Assembly: GCA_001701165.1 (NCBI GenBank)
Contig: DAAP01000014.1
Coordinates: forward strand, 1 to 56,295
Length of the DNA stretch: 56,295 nt
Reading direction: 5' to 3'
Source: Bacteroidales bacterium H4
Lineage (GTDB): Bacteria; Bacteroidota; Bacteroidia; Bacteroidales; Muribaculaceae
The notes beneath the pieces were generated by a model that ran no database searches, was not told the origin of the DNA, and saw only the letters and a program-made list of their open reading frames with translations. This document shows, one piece after another, positions 8,341-17,078 of this stretch. Positions within the stretch are counted from its first letter, which is position 1. Every line of letters starts with the position of its first letter. Both the position numbers and the translations under genes were made by a program.

Positions 8341-9840
8341 ATGTCACGCAAGCGTAAAGAACTGCCGACACTCGAATCATTTGAGCTTACAGACATAGCA
8401 GCCGAAGGCAATGCCCTGGGTCGCACCGAAAGCGGCATGGTTGTTTTCGTGCCCTTTGGAGCGCCCGGAGATATTGCCGACATCAAGATAGACAAAAAGA
8501 AAAAAAGTTTTGCCATAGGGCATATATCTCGTATGATAAAACCTTCGGACATGCGAGTGACGCCTCGTTGTCCGCATTTCGGAATATGCGGCGGATGCCG
8601 ATGGCAGCATATACCATACGAACGTCAGTTGCAATGCAAGCAACAGCAAGTGGCGGATGCCCTCGAACGTATAGCTAAAGTGGACATCCCTGGAATTACC
8701 CCCATACTTGGTTCTCCCGAAATATGGGAATACCGCAACAAAATGGAGTACACCTTCTCAAATCGTAGTTGGCTCACCTTTGAACAACTTGCCAGTGGTG
8801 AAGATTTCTCGGATCGCGATGCCGTGGGATTTCACATACCGGGGGCATTTGATAAAGTCCTTGACATACATACCTGTGTGCTTCAGAATGACATAACTAA
8901 TCGTGTGCGCAACCATGTACGTGCATTTGCTAAAAGTCGTTCGTTGTCATTCTATGACTTGCGTGCACAGCACGGCCTTTTGCGCACGATGATGATACGC
9001 GTTGTAACCACGGGAGACATCATGGTCGTCATGGTGTTTGGCGAAGACAATGCGGCGCAAATAAAATTAGTCATGGATAATTTGGCCGAGACTTTCCCCG
9101 AAATCAGTTCTTTGCAATATGTGGTGAACACTAAGGCCAACGACACGTTCGGAGACTTGGAGGTATACCCATATCGTGGAACGCCATATATAGAAGAAGA
9201 AATGGAAGGGCTTCGCTTCCGCATAGGCCCTAAGTCGTTTTATCAGACCAATTCTCGAGGTGCATATCAGCTTTATAGGGTTGTGCGAAACTTTGCCTCT
9301 CTCGAGGGTGATGAATTAGTATATGATCTTTACACCGGTACCGGTACTATAGCCAATTTTGTCAGCCGATATTGTCGTCACGTTGTGGGTATAGAGTATG
9401 TCCCCGAGGCCATAGAAGATGCTAAGGTGAATGCCAACGTAAACAGCATAGACAACACCGAATTTTACGCCGGAGACATGAAAGACGTGCTCAACGACCA
9501 ATTTGTAAAAGAACACGGTCATCCGGATGTAATTATAGTTGATCCACCACGCGCCGGCATGCATCAAGATGTCGTGGATGTTTTGCTGAGAACTGCCGCC
9601 ATGCGCATCGTGTACGTAAGTTGCAATCCGGCGACACAAGCTCGTGATTTGGCGTTGCTGGATCCATTATATGAGGTAACGTCGGTGCAGCCTGTGGATA
9701 TGTTTCCGCATACACAACATGTCGAAAATGTGGTATGTTTAAATCTGCGCGATGTTCCCAAACAGCCTCAAAAGGCTGATCAAGCAGGCGAAGATACTTC
9801 GGGCGGCATCAAACCTGTGCCGGAGAGCGAAGAATTATAA
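8341..9840 (+). CDS. rlmD: 23S rRNA (uracil-C5)-methyltransferase RlmD-type
   Basis: A 499-aa enzyme that methylates a uracil C5 in 23S rRNA using S-adenosylmethionine. The domains are an N-terminal TRAM RNA-binding part (about 8-65); an iron-sulfur site with Cys77, Cys83, Cys86 and Cys99; and a C-terminal SAM-binding fold with YDLYTGTGT (328-336), DPPRAG (401-406) and the catalytic Cys428 in VSCNP. Specificity within the RumA/RlmD/RlmC group cannot be fixed by eye; Bacteroidales members are usually annotated rlmD. The gene starts 63 nt after the PCMD operon. Its last 61 nt overlap, tail to tail, the end of the opposite-strand CYTH gene. The last 20 residues or so are a variable acidic tail. 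Confidence 0.92.
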   Translation: MSRKRKELPTLESFELTDIAAEGNALGRTESGMVVFVPFGAPGDIADIKIDKKKKSFAIGHISRMIKPSDMRVTPRCPHFGICGGCRWQHIPYERQLQCKQQQVADALERIAKVDIPGITPILGSPEIWEYRNKMEYTFSNRSWLTFEQLASGEDFSDRDAVGFHIPGAFDKVLDIHTCVLQNDITNRVRNHVRAFAKSRSLSFYDLRAQHGLLRTMMIRVVTTGDIMVVMVFGEDNAAQIKLVMDNLAETFPEISSLQYVVNTKANDTFGDLEVYPYRGTPYIEEEMEGLRFRIGPKSFYQTNSRGAYQLYRVVRNFASLEGDELVYDLYTGTGTIANFVSRYCRHVVGIEYVPEAIEDAKVNANVNSIDNTEFYAGDMKDVLNDQFVKEHGHPDVIIVDPPRAGMHQDVVDVLLRTAAMRIVYVSCNPATQARDLALLDPLYEVTSVQPVDMFPHTQHVENVVCLNLRDVPKQPQKADQAGEDTSGGIKPVPESEEL

Positions 9841-10265
9841 TAACGGAAGTCTCCTGAAACTTCCTTACCTACAAATGGGGGTATGGAGACTTCGGCATCG
9901 GATGAAGGCAATTCGATTTCGGCGACAGCAAGTCCGGACAGTTCGTCTTCAAAGATGTCTACGTCCCAAGTATTTCCGCCAAATGGTACGATGTAGCGAC
10001 GTTTGATGATAAGTCTTCCGACATGAAGCTCCATCATAGTACGAGCATCCTCGACAGGTATTGGGTATTCCCATTCGCCGCGTGATATGCCTTTGTTGCG
10101 GCTTTTGATTGTCAAGAAGGCCGAAGCGCCGTCAATGATACGGACGCGGATAGTGCAGTCCGGATTTACGGACAGGTAGAATTGGCAGAAGTGACTGCTC
10201 GAGGATGACATCGAGCGCCACTCATCGGATTTTACAAGATACTTTCGTTCGATTTCGACAGCCAT
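9780..10265 (-). CDS. CYTH domain protein (triphosphate tunnel metalloenzyme)
   Basis: A 161-aa protein. The start at 10265 is chosen because it puts the hallmark EIERKYLV (ExExK) at residues 4-11. The rest shows the expected charged strands of the tunnel: RVRI, LTIKSR, RRYIVPFGG, WDVDIFED and VAEIELP. Family members hydrolyse inorganic triphosphate or other triphosphorylated compounds; a few bind polyphosphate. Substrate is unknown here. The TAACTTTG box at 10303-10296 gives a leader of about 27 nt. The coding end overlaps rlmD by 61 nt on the other strand. Confidence 0.88.
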   Translation of the reverse strand: MAVEIERKYLVKSDEWRSMSSSSSHFCQFYLSVNPDCTIRVRIIDGASAFLTIKSRNKGISRGEWEYPIPVEDARTMMELHVGRLIIKRRYIVPFGGNTWDVDIFEDELSGLAVAEIELPSSDAEVSIPPFVGKEVSGDFRYYNSSLSGTGLMPPEVSSPA

Positions 10266-10295
10266 AATTAATGAATTAGGCAAAAAACATTTGTT

Positions 10296-10303
10296 CAAAG
10301 TTA
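10296..10303 (-). promoter_or_regulatory. -7 box for the CYTH gene
   Basis: TAACTTTG on the minus strand is a complete consensus match about 30 nt before the CYTH start. No well-spaced -33 element is clear, because the neighbouring CAAA is only 14 nt away. Confidence 0.45.
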
Positions 10304-10323
10304 GCGAATATTTCTGACAAACG

Positions 10324-12882
10324 ATGGAAAGACGTTATGTTATTATACTTTTATTGGCATTAGTTGCTTTCACAGGGAAGGCCGCTACGCCGGTGTCTTC
10401 CTATCTTGTACGCGGTATTGTCAAAGACAGCATTTCGGACGAGGCAGTACCATATGCACGCATAACATCTTCTTCCAAAAAGGGAAGCACTGTGGCCGGT
10501 TCCGATGGAGTGTTTGAGATAACTGTACGTGATACAACATCGTGGCTCAATGTAACTGCACAAGCCTATGAGGCAAAGACTATAAAGATAAGCCGAGGTC
10601 AGGTGAATATGTATGCTGTGTATCTTTCGCCGCAAGTACAGGAATTACAGGCAGTGGTTGTCAAAAAACAACGATACAGTAAGCACAACAATCCGGCAGT
10701 GGATATGATGCAGCGGCTGCGCCGTCAAAGCCAGAACCGAGACCCTCGGCGTAACGACTATTACAACTATCGTCAGTACCAGCGCATATCGATAGCGTTG
10801 AACAACTTTACTAAAGACCCATCGACAAGCAAACTCTTGAAACGCTTCCCGGTATTGTGGACATGTATGGATACCTCTGACATTTCCGGGAGGCCTATAA
10901 TGCAGCTTTCGGTCAAGGAAACGGCCTCAGACGTTCATTATCGTCGCCAGCCTAAGGCGACAAGGGAGATAGTGACAGCATATCATAGCACGGGTGTCGA
11001 TCAGATTTTTGACCAGGAGAGTATGCAGACATTTCTTGAGGACGTCTTGCGTCCAGTGGATGTTTTTAGCGGTGAAATAACGTTGCTCCAGAATCGTTTT
11101 GTAGGTCCATTGACAGCCGTATCTGCGGATTTTTACCGCTTTTACCTTGGCGATACCATTACAACTCCTGAGGGTCGGAAGCTTGTTCCGTTAAGCTTTT
11201 ATCCACGCAATAAGGCTTCGTTTGGCTTTATAGGGAGCATGGAAGTCGATGTAACCGATTCGGTGCTATTTGTAAACCATATAGATATGCGTATCTCATC
11301 GGATATAAATCTCAACTTCATACAAAACCTGAGGTTGGAACAGTCGTATGCTCGTGCTACGGACGGGTCGCGTCTTATCACTAACGATAATCTTACTCTG
11401 GAAGGCACGGTCTTGCCGGGAACTCCCGGATTATATATCAATAGGACCTTGGCATATGCCGGGCATGATTTTGATATCCCGGAGGGTTCGGATACAATAT
11501 TTGCCGAAAGGCGCGAAAGACGTGTCGAGCGCCAAGCCGAAAGCCGAGATACAATCTATTGGGAAGGTGTGCGTCTTGTCGAGTTGCCAAAAAGCCAGCG
11601 AAATGTTTCGTCAGCCATGGTTAAATTACATTCATATCCATTGTATCGGTTTGTTGAGAAGGGAGTAAAAGCACTCTTCTCAGGGTATATCTCCACGTCC
11701 ACACCTTCGTACTTTGACATAGGGCCGCTAAATGCCATGGCATCCTACAATGACATAGAAGGCTTTAAACTTAGAGCCGGAGGCATGACAACAGCCAATC
11801 TTTCGCCGCATTGGTTCGGCCGCTTTTACACTGCTTATGGATTTGGAGACCATAAATGGAAATATGGTGTTGAGGCTGAATATTCTTTCAATGACAAACG
11901 CTATCATTCGCGCGAGTTTCCGGTACACTCGTTGCGGCTCAACTTGACATACGATACCTATCATCCGGGACAGTCGTATATGTTTACAAATCCGGACAAC
12001 TTTATATTGTCGTTGAAACGGCGTGATGATTATAATGTTACGTATCAGCGACTTGCGACATTGACATATACGCGCGAAAGGCACAATGGTTTGTCGGTGA
12101 CAGCCTCGGTCAATGTCGAACGCCAATGGCCCGGACCTCATTTACCGCTAACACTTGGCACAGGTGAAGCTTTACCCAATTTCGATATGTCCTGGATTGA
12201 TTTGGAATTGCGCTATGCACCGGGCGAAAAGTTTTATCAAACACGTACTTATCGACTTCCAGTCAATCTTGATGCTCCGGTGGTGATGTTGTCGCAACGT
12301 ATAGGATCGCGCCATATAGCCGGGTCGCGATGGAGTGTCTGCCGCACCCAGCTGAGTGTGCAAAAACGTTTTTGGATGAGCGCTTGGGGCTACCTTGATC
12401 TTATAGGCAAAGGCGGCCATGTATGGAGTCGCAATACTCCGTATTTCCAGCTATTTATACCCAATGCAAACTTGACATACACTATACAGCCCGAGAGTTA
12501 TGCGTTGATAAACGCAATGGAATTCATTGCAGATAGTTATGCTTCGATAGAAGCTACATATTGGGCTAACGGAGCCCTCCTCAATTATGTACCATTGTTA
12601 AAGAAATTGCGTCTACGCGAGGTTTTTGCCGTGCGCACTTTCTGGGGCAAATTGGGAGGCAGCAATAATCCGTCCGACAATACATCGTTGCTCAGTTTCC
12701 CGTCTTCGGACGGGGTGGGGCGTACTGATGTGTCCAAAACACCATACGTGGAAGCCTCGGTAGGTATCGAGAATATATTCAAGTGTTTGCGTGTGGACTA
12801 TGTATGGCGACTGACTCATCGCTATCCAGGCTATCCGGTGGATCGTTCAGGTGTAAGATTGGCAGTACACGTCACGTTTTGA
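10324..12882 (+). CDS. DUF5686 / carboxypeptidase-regulatory-like outer-membrane protein
   Basis: An 852-aa exported protein. The signal peptide (YVIILLLALVAFTGKA) is followed by a CarboxypepD_reg/CnaB-like beta-sandwich (about 25-105) starting VRGIVKDSISDEAVPYA. A short linker leads to the DUF5686 core, marked by NNPAVDMMQRLR and the YYNYRQYQRI segment. The C-terminal 400 residues alternate in beta-barrel fashion (YSLRLNLTYDTYHPGQ, SVGIENIFKCLRVDYVWRLTHR) and end in AVHVTF with a terminal Phe, as in outer-membrane barrels. The domain layout resembles a TonB-receptor relative without a clear plug, and the role is unknown. The start is close to the divergent CYTH gene (58 nt), so the promoters overlap. 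Confidence 0.85.
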   Translation: MERRYVIILLLALVAFTGKAATPVSSYLVRGIVKDSISDEAVPYARITSSSKKGSTVAGSDGVFEITVRDTTSWLNVTAQAYEAKTIKISRGQVNMYAVYLSPQVQELQAVVVKKQRYSKHNNPAVDMMQRLRRQSQNRDPRRNDYYNYRQYQRISIALNNFTKDPSTSKLLKRFPVLWTCMDTSDISGRPIMQLSVKETASDVHYRRQPKATREIVTAYHSTGVDQIFDQESMQTFLEDVLRPVDVFSGEITLLQNRFVGPLTAVSADFYRFYLGDTITTPEGRKLVPLSFYPRNKASFGFIGSMEVDVTDSVLFVNHIDMRISSDINLNFIQNLRLEQSYARATDGSRLITNDNLTLEGTVLPGTPGLYINRTLAYAGHDFDIPEGSDTIFAERRERRVERQAESRDTIYWEGVRLVELPKSQRNVSSAMVKLHSYPLYRFVEKGVKALFSGYISTSTPSYFDIGPLNAMASYNDIEGFKLRAGGMTTANLSPHWFGRFYTAYGFGDHKWKYGVEAEYSFNDKRYHSREFPVHSLRLNLTYDTYHPGQSYMFTNPDNFILSLKRRDDYNVTYQRLATLTYTRERHNGLSVTASVNVERQWPGPHLPLTLGTGEALPNFDMSWIDLELRYAPGEKFYQTRTYRLPVNLDAPVVMLSQRIGSRHIAGSRWSVCRTQLSVQKRFWMSAWGYLDLIGKGGHVWSRNTPYFQLFIPNANLTYTIQPESYALINAMEFIADSYASIEATYWANGALLNYVPLLKKLRLREVFAVRTFWGKLGGSNNPSDNTSLLSFPSSDGVGRTDVSKTPYVEASVGIENIFKCLRVDYVWRLTHRYPGYPVDRSGVRLAVHVTF

Positions 12883-12922
12883 CACTCTGCAAAACATCAA
12901 TGCTAATGTTCGGTTGGTATTA

Positions 12923-13279
12923 CTAATTTATGAGCTGGTATAGCACTGACATTTCATCGTATTTGGCGACAAGAATGTCGACAAATCGTTGTAACGAGGC
13001 GTAATTCAACGTCTTTGGCGTAGCAGTAATGTTGTTTACAAATAACTTGAAGCGAACGGGCGTAATCTCTTCCGGTTCGCCGTTAAAAGCAGATTGTAAA
13101 TCCTCCTTAAAGCTGTCATACTGCTCATGTAGACCGGGAAGTTCGCCGTCTTCCAGTGTGTCCGGGAAGTCTATACGGTAATATGTTTTTTCGGGACTAA
13201 ACATTACGTCCACCCGTCCTTCGTCTCCGTAAGCGAGCAGAAAAGTTATTCGCCGATTGTCTATATTCTTGTCGCTCAT
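12923..13279 (-). CDS. Hypothetical protein downstream of purT
   Basis: A 118-aa acidic soluble protein without signal peptide or recognised motif. It is predicted to mix beta strands (ITFLLAYGDEGRVDVMF) with helices (LNYASLQRFVDILVAKYDEM). Its start overlaps the stop of purT by 4 nt, so it is cotranslated with it. Conserved small proteins of this type exist in Bacteroidales, but no function can be assigned. Confidence 0.65.
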   Translation of the reverse strand: MSDKNIDNRRITFLLAYGDEGRVDVMFSPEKTYYRIDFPDTLEDGELPGLHEQYDSFKEDLQSAFNGEPEEITPVRFKLFVNNITATPKTLNYASLQRFVDILVAKYDEMSVLYQLIN

Positions 13280-14466
13280 CGAGGTAGTACTTTGATGGTG
13301 AGCTTTGTGAAAGCATCATCAGCCTTGGCTCGAGCCTCGTCAACGGAGTTTGCCGTGGCAAGTATGACGGCCATACGTCGGTGTCCGCATACCTCCGGCT
13401 TACCAAAGATGCGCATTTGTGTTCCGGGTACAGAAAGAGCCTTGTCAACATTACCGAATACAACCTTGTCGCTGTCGCCCTCTACGACTACAGCCCGAGA
13501 TGCTGAAGGTCCGTAAAAACGGATTTCGGGGACAGGGAGTCCCAATACTGCTCGGGCGTGAATGGCAAATTCGCTGAGGTCCTGCGAAATCATAGTCACC
13601 ATTCCAGTGTCGTGAGGTCGTGGCGAAACTTCGCTGAAGATAACATCTTGGCCTTTTACGAATAGTTCGACGCCGAAGATACCATATCCGCCCAATGCAT
13701 CCGTGATGGTGCGTGCTATGTCTTGCGCCTTGGAAAGCGCTGTTTGGGACATTGGCTGAGGTTGCCATGAATAACGATAGTCGCCATTGACTTGTATGTG
13801 TCCGATGGGTTGGCAGAATACCGTGCCACTGATAGTGCGGGCTGTCAACAGCGTGATTTCGTAGTCAAAATTTACAAATCCTTCGACAATGACACGCCCT
13901 GCCCCGGCTCGACCTTCGCTTTGGGCGATATTCCAGGCTCGTTCAATGTCTATTTCGGTTTTGATGACTGATTGTCCATGGCCGGAGGAGCTCATAACAG
14001 GTTTGACAACGCAGGGGATGCCAATGGCTTTGACTGCCGCGTCAAATTCCTCGCGAGTCTCTGCAAACCGATACGGAGAGGTGGGTAGGCCCAGGTCCTC
14101 GGCAGCAAGGCGACGTATCCCTTCGCGGTTCATCGTCAGTGCAGCCGCTTTAGCTGTTGGAGTTACATTGTATCCCTCGCCTTCGAGGCGAACAAGTTCG
14201 GATGTGGCTATAGCTTCGACTTCCGGGATTATATAATCTGGACGCTCGCTCTCAATAACCTTGCGCAATGCTTTGGGGTCAAGCATGTTGAATACATGGC
14301 TGCGGTGGGCTACCTGCATGGCCGGTGCGTCAGCGTAGCGGTCGCAGGCAACGACATAAATGCCGAAGCGTTGTAACTCGATGGCTACTTCCTTGCCAAG
14401 TTCGCCGCTTCCAAGTAGTAAGGCTTTTTTGCCGATGTCTGTGTTTATTGAACCGATGTTTGTCAT
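13276..14466 (-). CDS. purT: Formate-dependent phosphoribosylglycinamide formyltransferase PurT
   Basis: A 396-aa ATP-grasp enzyme that makes formyl-GAR from GAR, formate and ATP, the folate-independent third step of purine synthesis. The N-terminal preATP domain shows LLGSGELGKEVAIELQRFG and ACDRYADAPAMQVAH. The ATP-grasp body has PCVVKPVMSSSGHGQS (phosphate loop) and FGVELFVK...IFSEVSPRPHDTG for metal and ATP binding. Length equals the E. coli enzyme. The same window also holds purL, the next pathway enzyme, on the other strand 13 kb away. A small hypothetical protein overlaps its stop. Confidence 0.95.
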   Translation of the reverse strand: MTNIGSINTDIGKKALLLGSGELGKEVAIELQRFGIYVVACDRYADAPAMQVAHRSHVFNMLDPKALRKVIESERPDYIIPEVEAIATSELVRLEGEGYNVTPTAKAAALTMNREGIRRLAAEDLGLPTSPYRFAETREEFDAAVKAIGIPCVVKPVMSSSGHGQSVIKTEIDIERAWNIAQSEGRAGAGRVIVEGFVNFDYEITLLTARTISGTVFCQPIGHIQVNGDYRYSWQPQPMSQTALSKAQDIARTITDALGGYGIFGVELFVKGQDVIFSEVSPRPHDTGMVTMISQDLSEFAIHARAVLGLPVPEIRFYGPSASRAVVVEGDSDKVVFGNVDKALSVPGTQMRIFGKPEVCGHRRMAVILATANSVDEARAKADDAFTKLTIKVLPR

Positions 14467-14532
14467 GTCTTGTAGTGAGGGGGTTAGGGTATTTATTATT
14501 TTTTGGAGTATTTGTTTTCTGAAAATAGAGGG

Positions 14533-15246
14533 CTAAAAATCGAGATAGAACGCTGATGTGAGGTTGCGATACTCTTCTGTGAATTTACCGTCTTGTTTGC
14601 GTATGGTCAACGTTGTATGCTCCAATGAGGCTGTCGAATCGCACGAACGTTGCATTTGCCATAGAATTCGGCGAGGCTTTTTGTCGGGGACAGTGATTAC
14701 ATCGCATTGGCGTACTATTCGCATTTGCTGTATGGTGGACTCAAATACAATAGTCTGCTCGATTTCGGCCGGCGTCACCATAGCCAAAGAGCCGCCGGGG
14801 GCGAGATGCTTGTATGCATAGGATATTAGAGTGACGGGAGAGAGTGTGCCATTGCAATGCCGTGCCGTGGCTCGCGCATTGTTCGGCGAGAGCATACCTG
14901 TCGTATAAAACGGGGGATTGCTTACGATTAAATCCGCTAAATCCGGCAAGACAAAGTTTTCGAAACCGGAATGAATTATCGAAACGAATTCAGGCCAACA
15001 AGATGCGGCCACATTAGCACGGGCACATTCTATGGCATACTTGTCGCTGTCGATGCCGATAATGTGCAGGTTGCCCGATGCACGTTGTGCTACCATTAGA
15101 GATATTAGTCCACAGCCGGTACCAACATCCAAAACAAGGCCGTTGGTCGGCAATGCCACCCATGCACCGAGAAGTACGCCGTCAGTGCCGATTTTCATTG
15201 CGCAGCCGCTGTCGTCCAGCGAAAATACTTTGAAATCAAATGGCAT
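14533..15246 (-). CDS. TrmN6-like tRNA1(Val) adenine-N6 methyltransferase
   Basis: A 237-aa SAM-dependent methyltransferase. The ATG at 15246 is preferred because the longer frame to 15285 would overlap the previous gene by 29 nt, whereas this start follows its stop by 10 nt and gives MPFDFKVFSL, as in the family. KIGTDGVLLGAW precedes motif I, DVGTGCGLISLM. LIVSNPPFY is the NPPF catalytic motif for exocyclic amine methylation. E. coli TrmN6 modifies A37 of tRNA1(Val); target identity here is by homology only. It lies in a minus-strand run with the amidase and acyltransferase. Confidence 0.85.
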   Translation of the reverse strand: MPFDFKVFSLDDSGCAMKIGTDGVLLGAWVALPTNGLVLDVGTGCGLISLMVAQRASGNLHIIGIDSDKYAIECARANVAASCWPEFVSIIHSGFENFVLPDLADLIVSNPPFYTTGMLSPNNARATARHCNGTLSPVTLISYAYKHLAPGGSLAMVTPAEIEQTIVFESTIQQMRIVRQCDVITVPDKKPRRILWQMQRSCDSTASLEHTTLTIRKQDGKFTEEYRNLTSAFYLDF

Positions 15247-15256
15247 ATGGACTAAG

Positions 15257-16060
15257 TCATAGTTCAATGTCAAATCTGTCAGCATCCAGGCTTACAGGGA
15301 AACTACGTCGCAAGTGCTGAAGTGTTTCTCGCGAAAAGGTGGCGCACACTACAGCCGGATTATCGCTTTCGTTGTCTATTGATTTGCCCATGGGATCGAA
15401 TACGAAAGTTTGGTTGTCATAGCTGCCGAAGTCATCGTTGCCGCTACGGTTTGCACCAACGACATACGATTGATTTTCTATAGCGCGAACTTTAAGCAGG
15501 TTTTGCCATGCGTATGCGCGTGCCTGTGGCCAGTTGGCCGGGACAAGCAGGATATCGTATCGCAAGCTTTGGTTGCGACACCATGCAGGGAAGCGTATGT
15601 CGTAGCATATAGCTAAGGCAATGTTCCATCCGCGGTATCTGATGACAGGGGGCAAACGGCGTCCGGCAGATATATGCTTGGCTTCTTTACTGAGTGCAAA
15701 GAGGTGGCGTTTATCGTAATATGTAATTTCGCCTGACGGCTCTACAAACACGGCTCTATTGAATATTTGATCGCCATCTTTGATGAGTAATGTGCCGCAA
15801 ATGGCTGCGTTGTATGTCCTTGCCCATTCGGTCATGGAACCTATGGTGGTTGAGTTGTGCCAGTCTTGGGCCACGCGTTCTATATGCTCGTTATCCGCGA
15901 TGTATCCTGTCGAAAACGTTTCGGGTAGGACAATAACATCCGGTATGTTCGGTAGCGCTTCGATGGCGGCGGCGGTGGCGAAAATGTTTTCGTCGACGTC
16001 GCCCCATGCGATGTTAAGCGAAATTGCGGCTACGGTCAGCCGATCTTGTAGAGATGGCAT
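15257..16060 (-). CDS. Carbon-nitrogen hydrolase family (omega-amidase-like)
   Basis: A 267-aa nitrilase-superfamily enzyme. The Glu-Lys-Cys triad is visible: Glu47 in VLPETFSTGY, Lys117 in YYDKRHLF and Cys152 in ALAICYDIRFP. The pattern YDKRHLFALSKEAKH and the PAWCRN loop match omega-amidase/YafV types that hydrolyse alpha-ketoglutaramate or related amides, so this is a likely role in nitrogen salvage or metabolite repair. Other small amides cannot be excluded. It is followed by the TrmN6-like gene after 10 nt and probably belongs to the same transcript. Confidence 0.88.
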   Translation of the reverse strand: MPSLQDRLTVAAISLNIAWGDVDENIFATAAAIEALPNIPDVIVLPETFSTGYIADNEHIERVAQDWHNSTTIGSMTEWARTYNAAICGTLLIKDGDQIFNRAVFVEPSGEITYYDKRHLFALSKEAKHISAGRRLPPVIRYRGWNIALAICYDIRFPAWCRNQSLRYDILLVPANWPQARAYAWQNLLKVRAIENQSYVVGANRSGNDDFGSYDNQTFVFDPMGKSIDNESDNPAVVCATFSRETLQHLRRSFPVSLDADRFDIEL

Positions 16061-16129
16061 ATTATGTCAATGGTGTTTTTATGTGGGATTGGATAGAGTG
16101 CCTTTCTCGCATGTTTCAGGTGCGCAATT

Positions 16130-16693
16130 CTAGGCCGAGACATGAAAACTATTGTCGAAATCCTTCGGGTGCTTGGCTTGCGAAGCTTTGTAATGGCTCT
16201 TTATTAAGGTCATGTCCAAGTCGTGATTTCCGGAGGCGGATATGGCGTGAGAGGCCGTTATGCGCTTGTTCTGATAGTCGATGGTGGCAAGCACTATGGG
16301 CACGCCGGTGTTGTATGCAATGCGCAGTATTCCTGTGTGCCATTGGGATGTGCGGCTACGTGTGCCTTCCGGCGTAATTGCAATTTGCAACTTGTCACGC
16401 TGACGCATCATTGTCGATACCTGATCTACCATGGATGGATGTTTGCCTTTATTGCTTCGATATACCGGTATGCCGCCCATTGCGCGAAAAATCCATCCTA
16501 AAGGAGGAAAAAACCAAGTGCTTTTCATCATAAACCCGGCATGACGACCTATGGATGCGTAAGCCAACTTGCCCATGACAAAGTCCCAATTGGAAGTATG
16601 CGGTGCAACGCAAATCAGACATTTGGGATAGTCAGGGATAGAAATATCCACTTTCCATCCCATGAGTCTGAGTATGGCTGAAGCAATAGACAT
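16130..16693 (-). CDS. Small lysophospholipid acyltransferase (PlsC-like)
   Basis: A 187-aa membrane-associated acyltransferase. The H-x4-D catalytic motif is HTSNWD (His32, Asp37). A second block, TPEGTRS (107-113), binds the phosphate of the acceptor, and FFPPLGWIFRAMGGIPVYR lies between them. It is shorter than typical PlsC (about 240 aa), as for the small Bacteroidota members annotated as 1-acylglycerol-3-phosphate or glycerophosphate acyltransferases, so the exact acceptor is not certain. It sits 10 nt after a small hypothetical gene on the same strand. Confidence 0.85.
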   Translation of the reverse strand: MSIASAILRLMGWKVDISIPDYPKCLICVAPHTSNWDFVMGKLAYASIGRHAGFMMKSTWFFPPLGWIFRAMGGIPVYRSNKGKHPSMVDQVSTMMRQRDKLQIAITPEGTRSRTSQWHTGILRIAYNTGVPIVLATIDYQNKRITASHAISASGNHDLDMTLIKSHYKASQAKHPKDFDNSFHVSA

Positions 16694-16703
16694 AGACTGT
16701 CAA

Positions 16704-17078
16704 TCAAGCTTTTTTATGCTCTTTGAAGTCCTTGACAATTGCGTCTCGTGCCTCTTGAGGCATTGCGGCATTCATTTCTTTTACAATCTCTTGTACCTGG
16801 TTATTGAACTCGTTGAGGAGTTTGGCATATGCTGTCGCGAAGTACTTTGCACGGGCGGCGTTGTATGCCTTGCGGCTGTCGAAATTTGCGGCAATTTTGT
16901 CGAAGCATATTGATACGTGTGCAATTGAAGTTTCTTGGAGTGTGGCAATCTTGCCCACAATGTCTTGAGTCTTTCCTGTGTCAAAACCGCGCACACCTGC
17001 ATTGGCGATAAGGAGTGTTACGGCAAGTTCGCCGCATACGTAGCGGATGTGTTTCTTTAGTTGGCGTTTGTTTGTCAT
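16704..17078 (-). CDS. Conserved hypothetical helical protein after thrC
   Basis: A 124-aa protein, mostly alpha-helical (KHIRYVCGELAVTLLIANAGV and AYAKLLNEFNNQVQEIVKEM), basic at both ends, with no signal peptide. Its start overlaps the thrC stop by 4 nt, so it is translationally coupled to it. I do not recognise a domain, and no function is proposed. Confidence 0.65.
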   Translation of the reverse strand: MTNKRQLKKHIRYVCGELAVTLLIANAGVRGFDTGKTQDIVGKIATLQETSIAHVSICFDKIAANFDSRKAYNAARAKYFATAYAKLLNEFNNQVQEIVKEMNAAMPQEARDAIVKDFKEHKKA

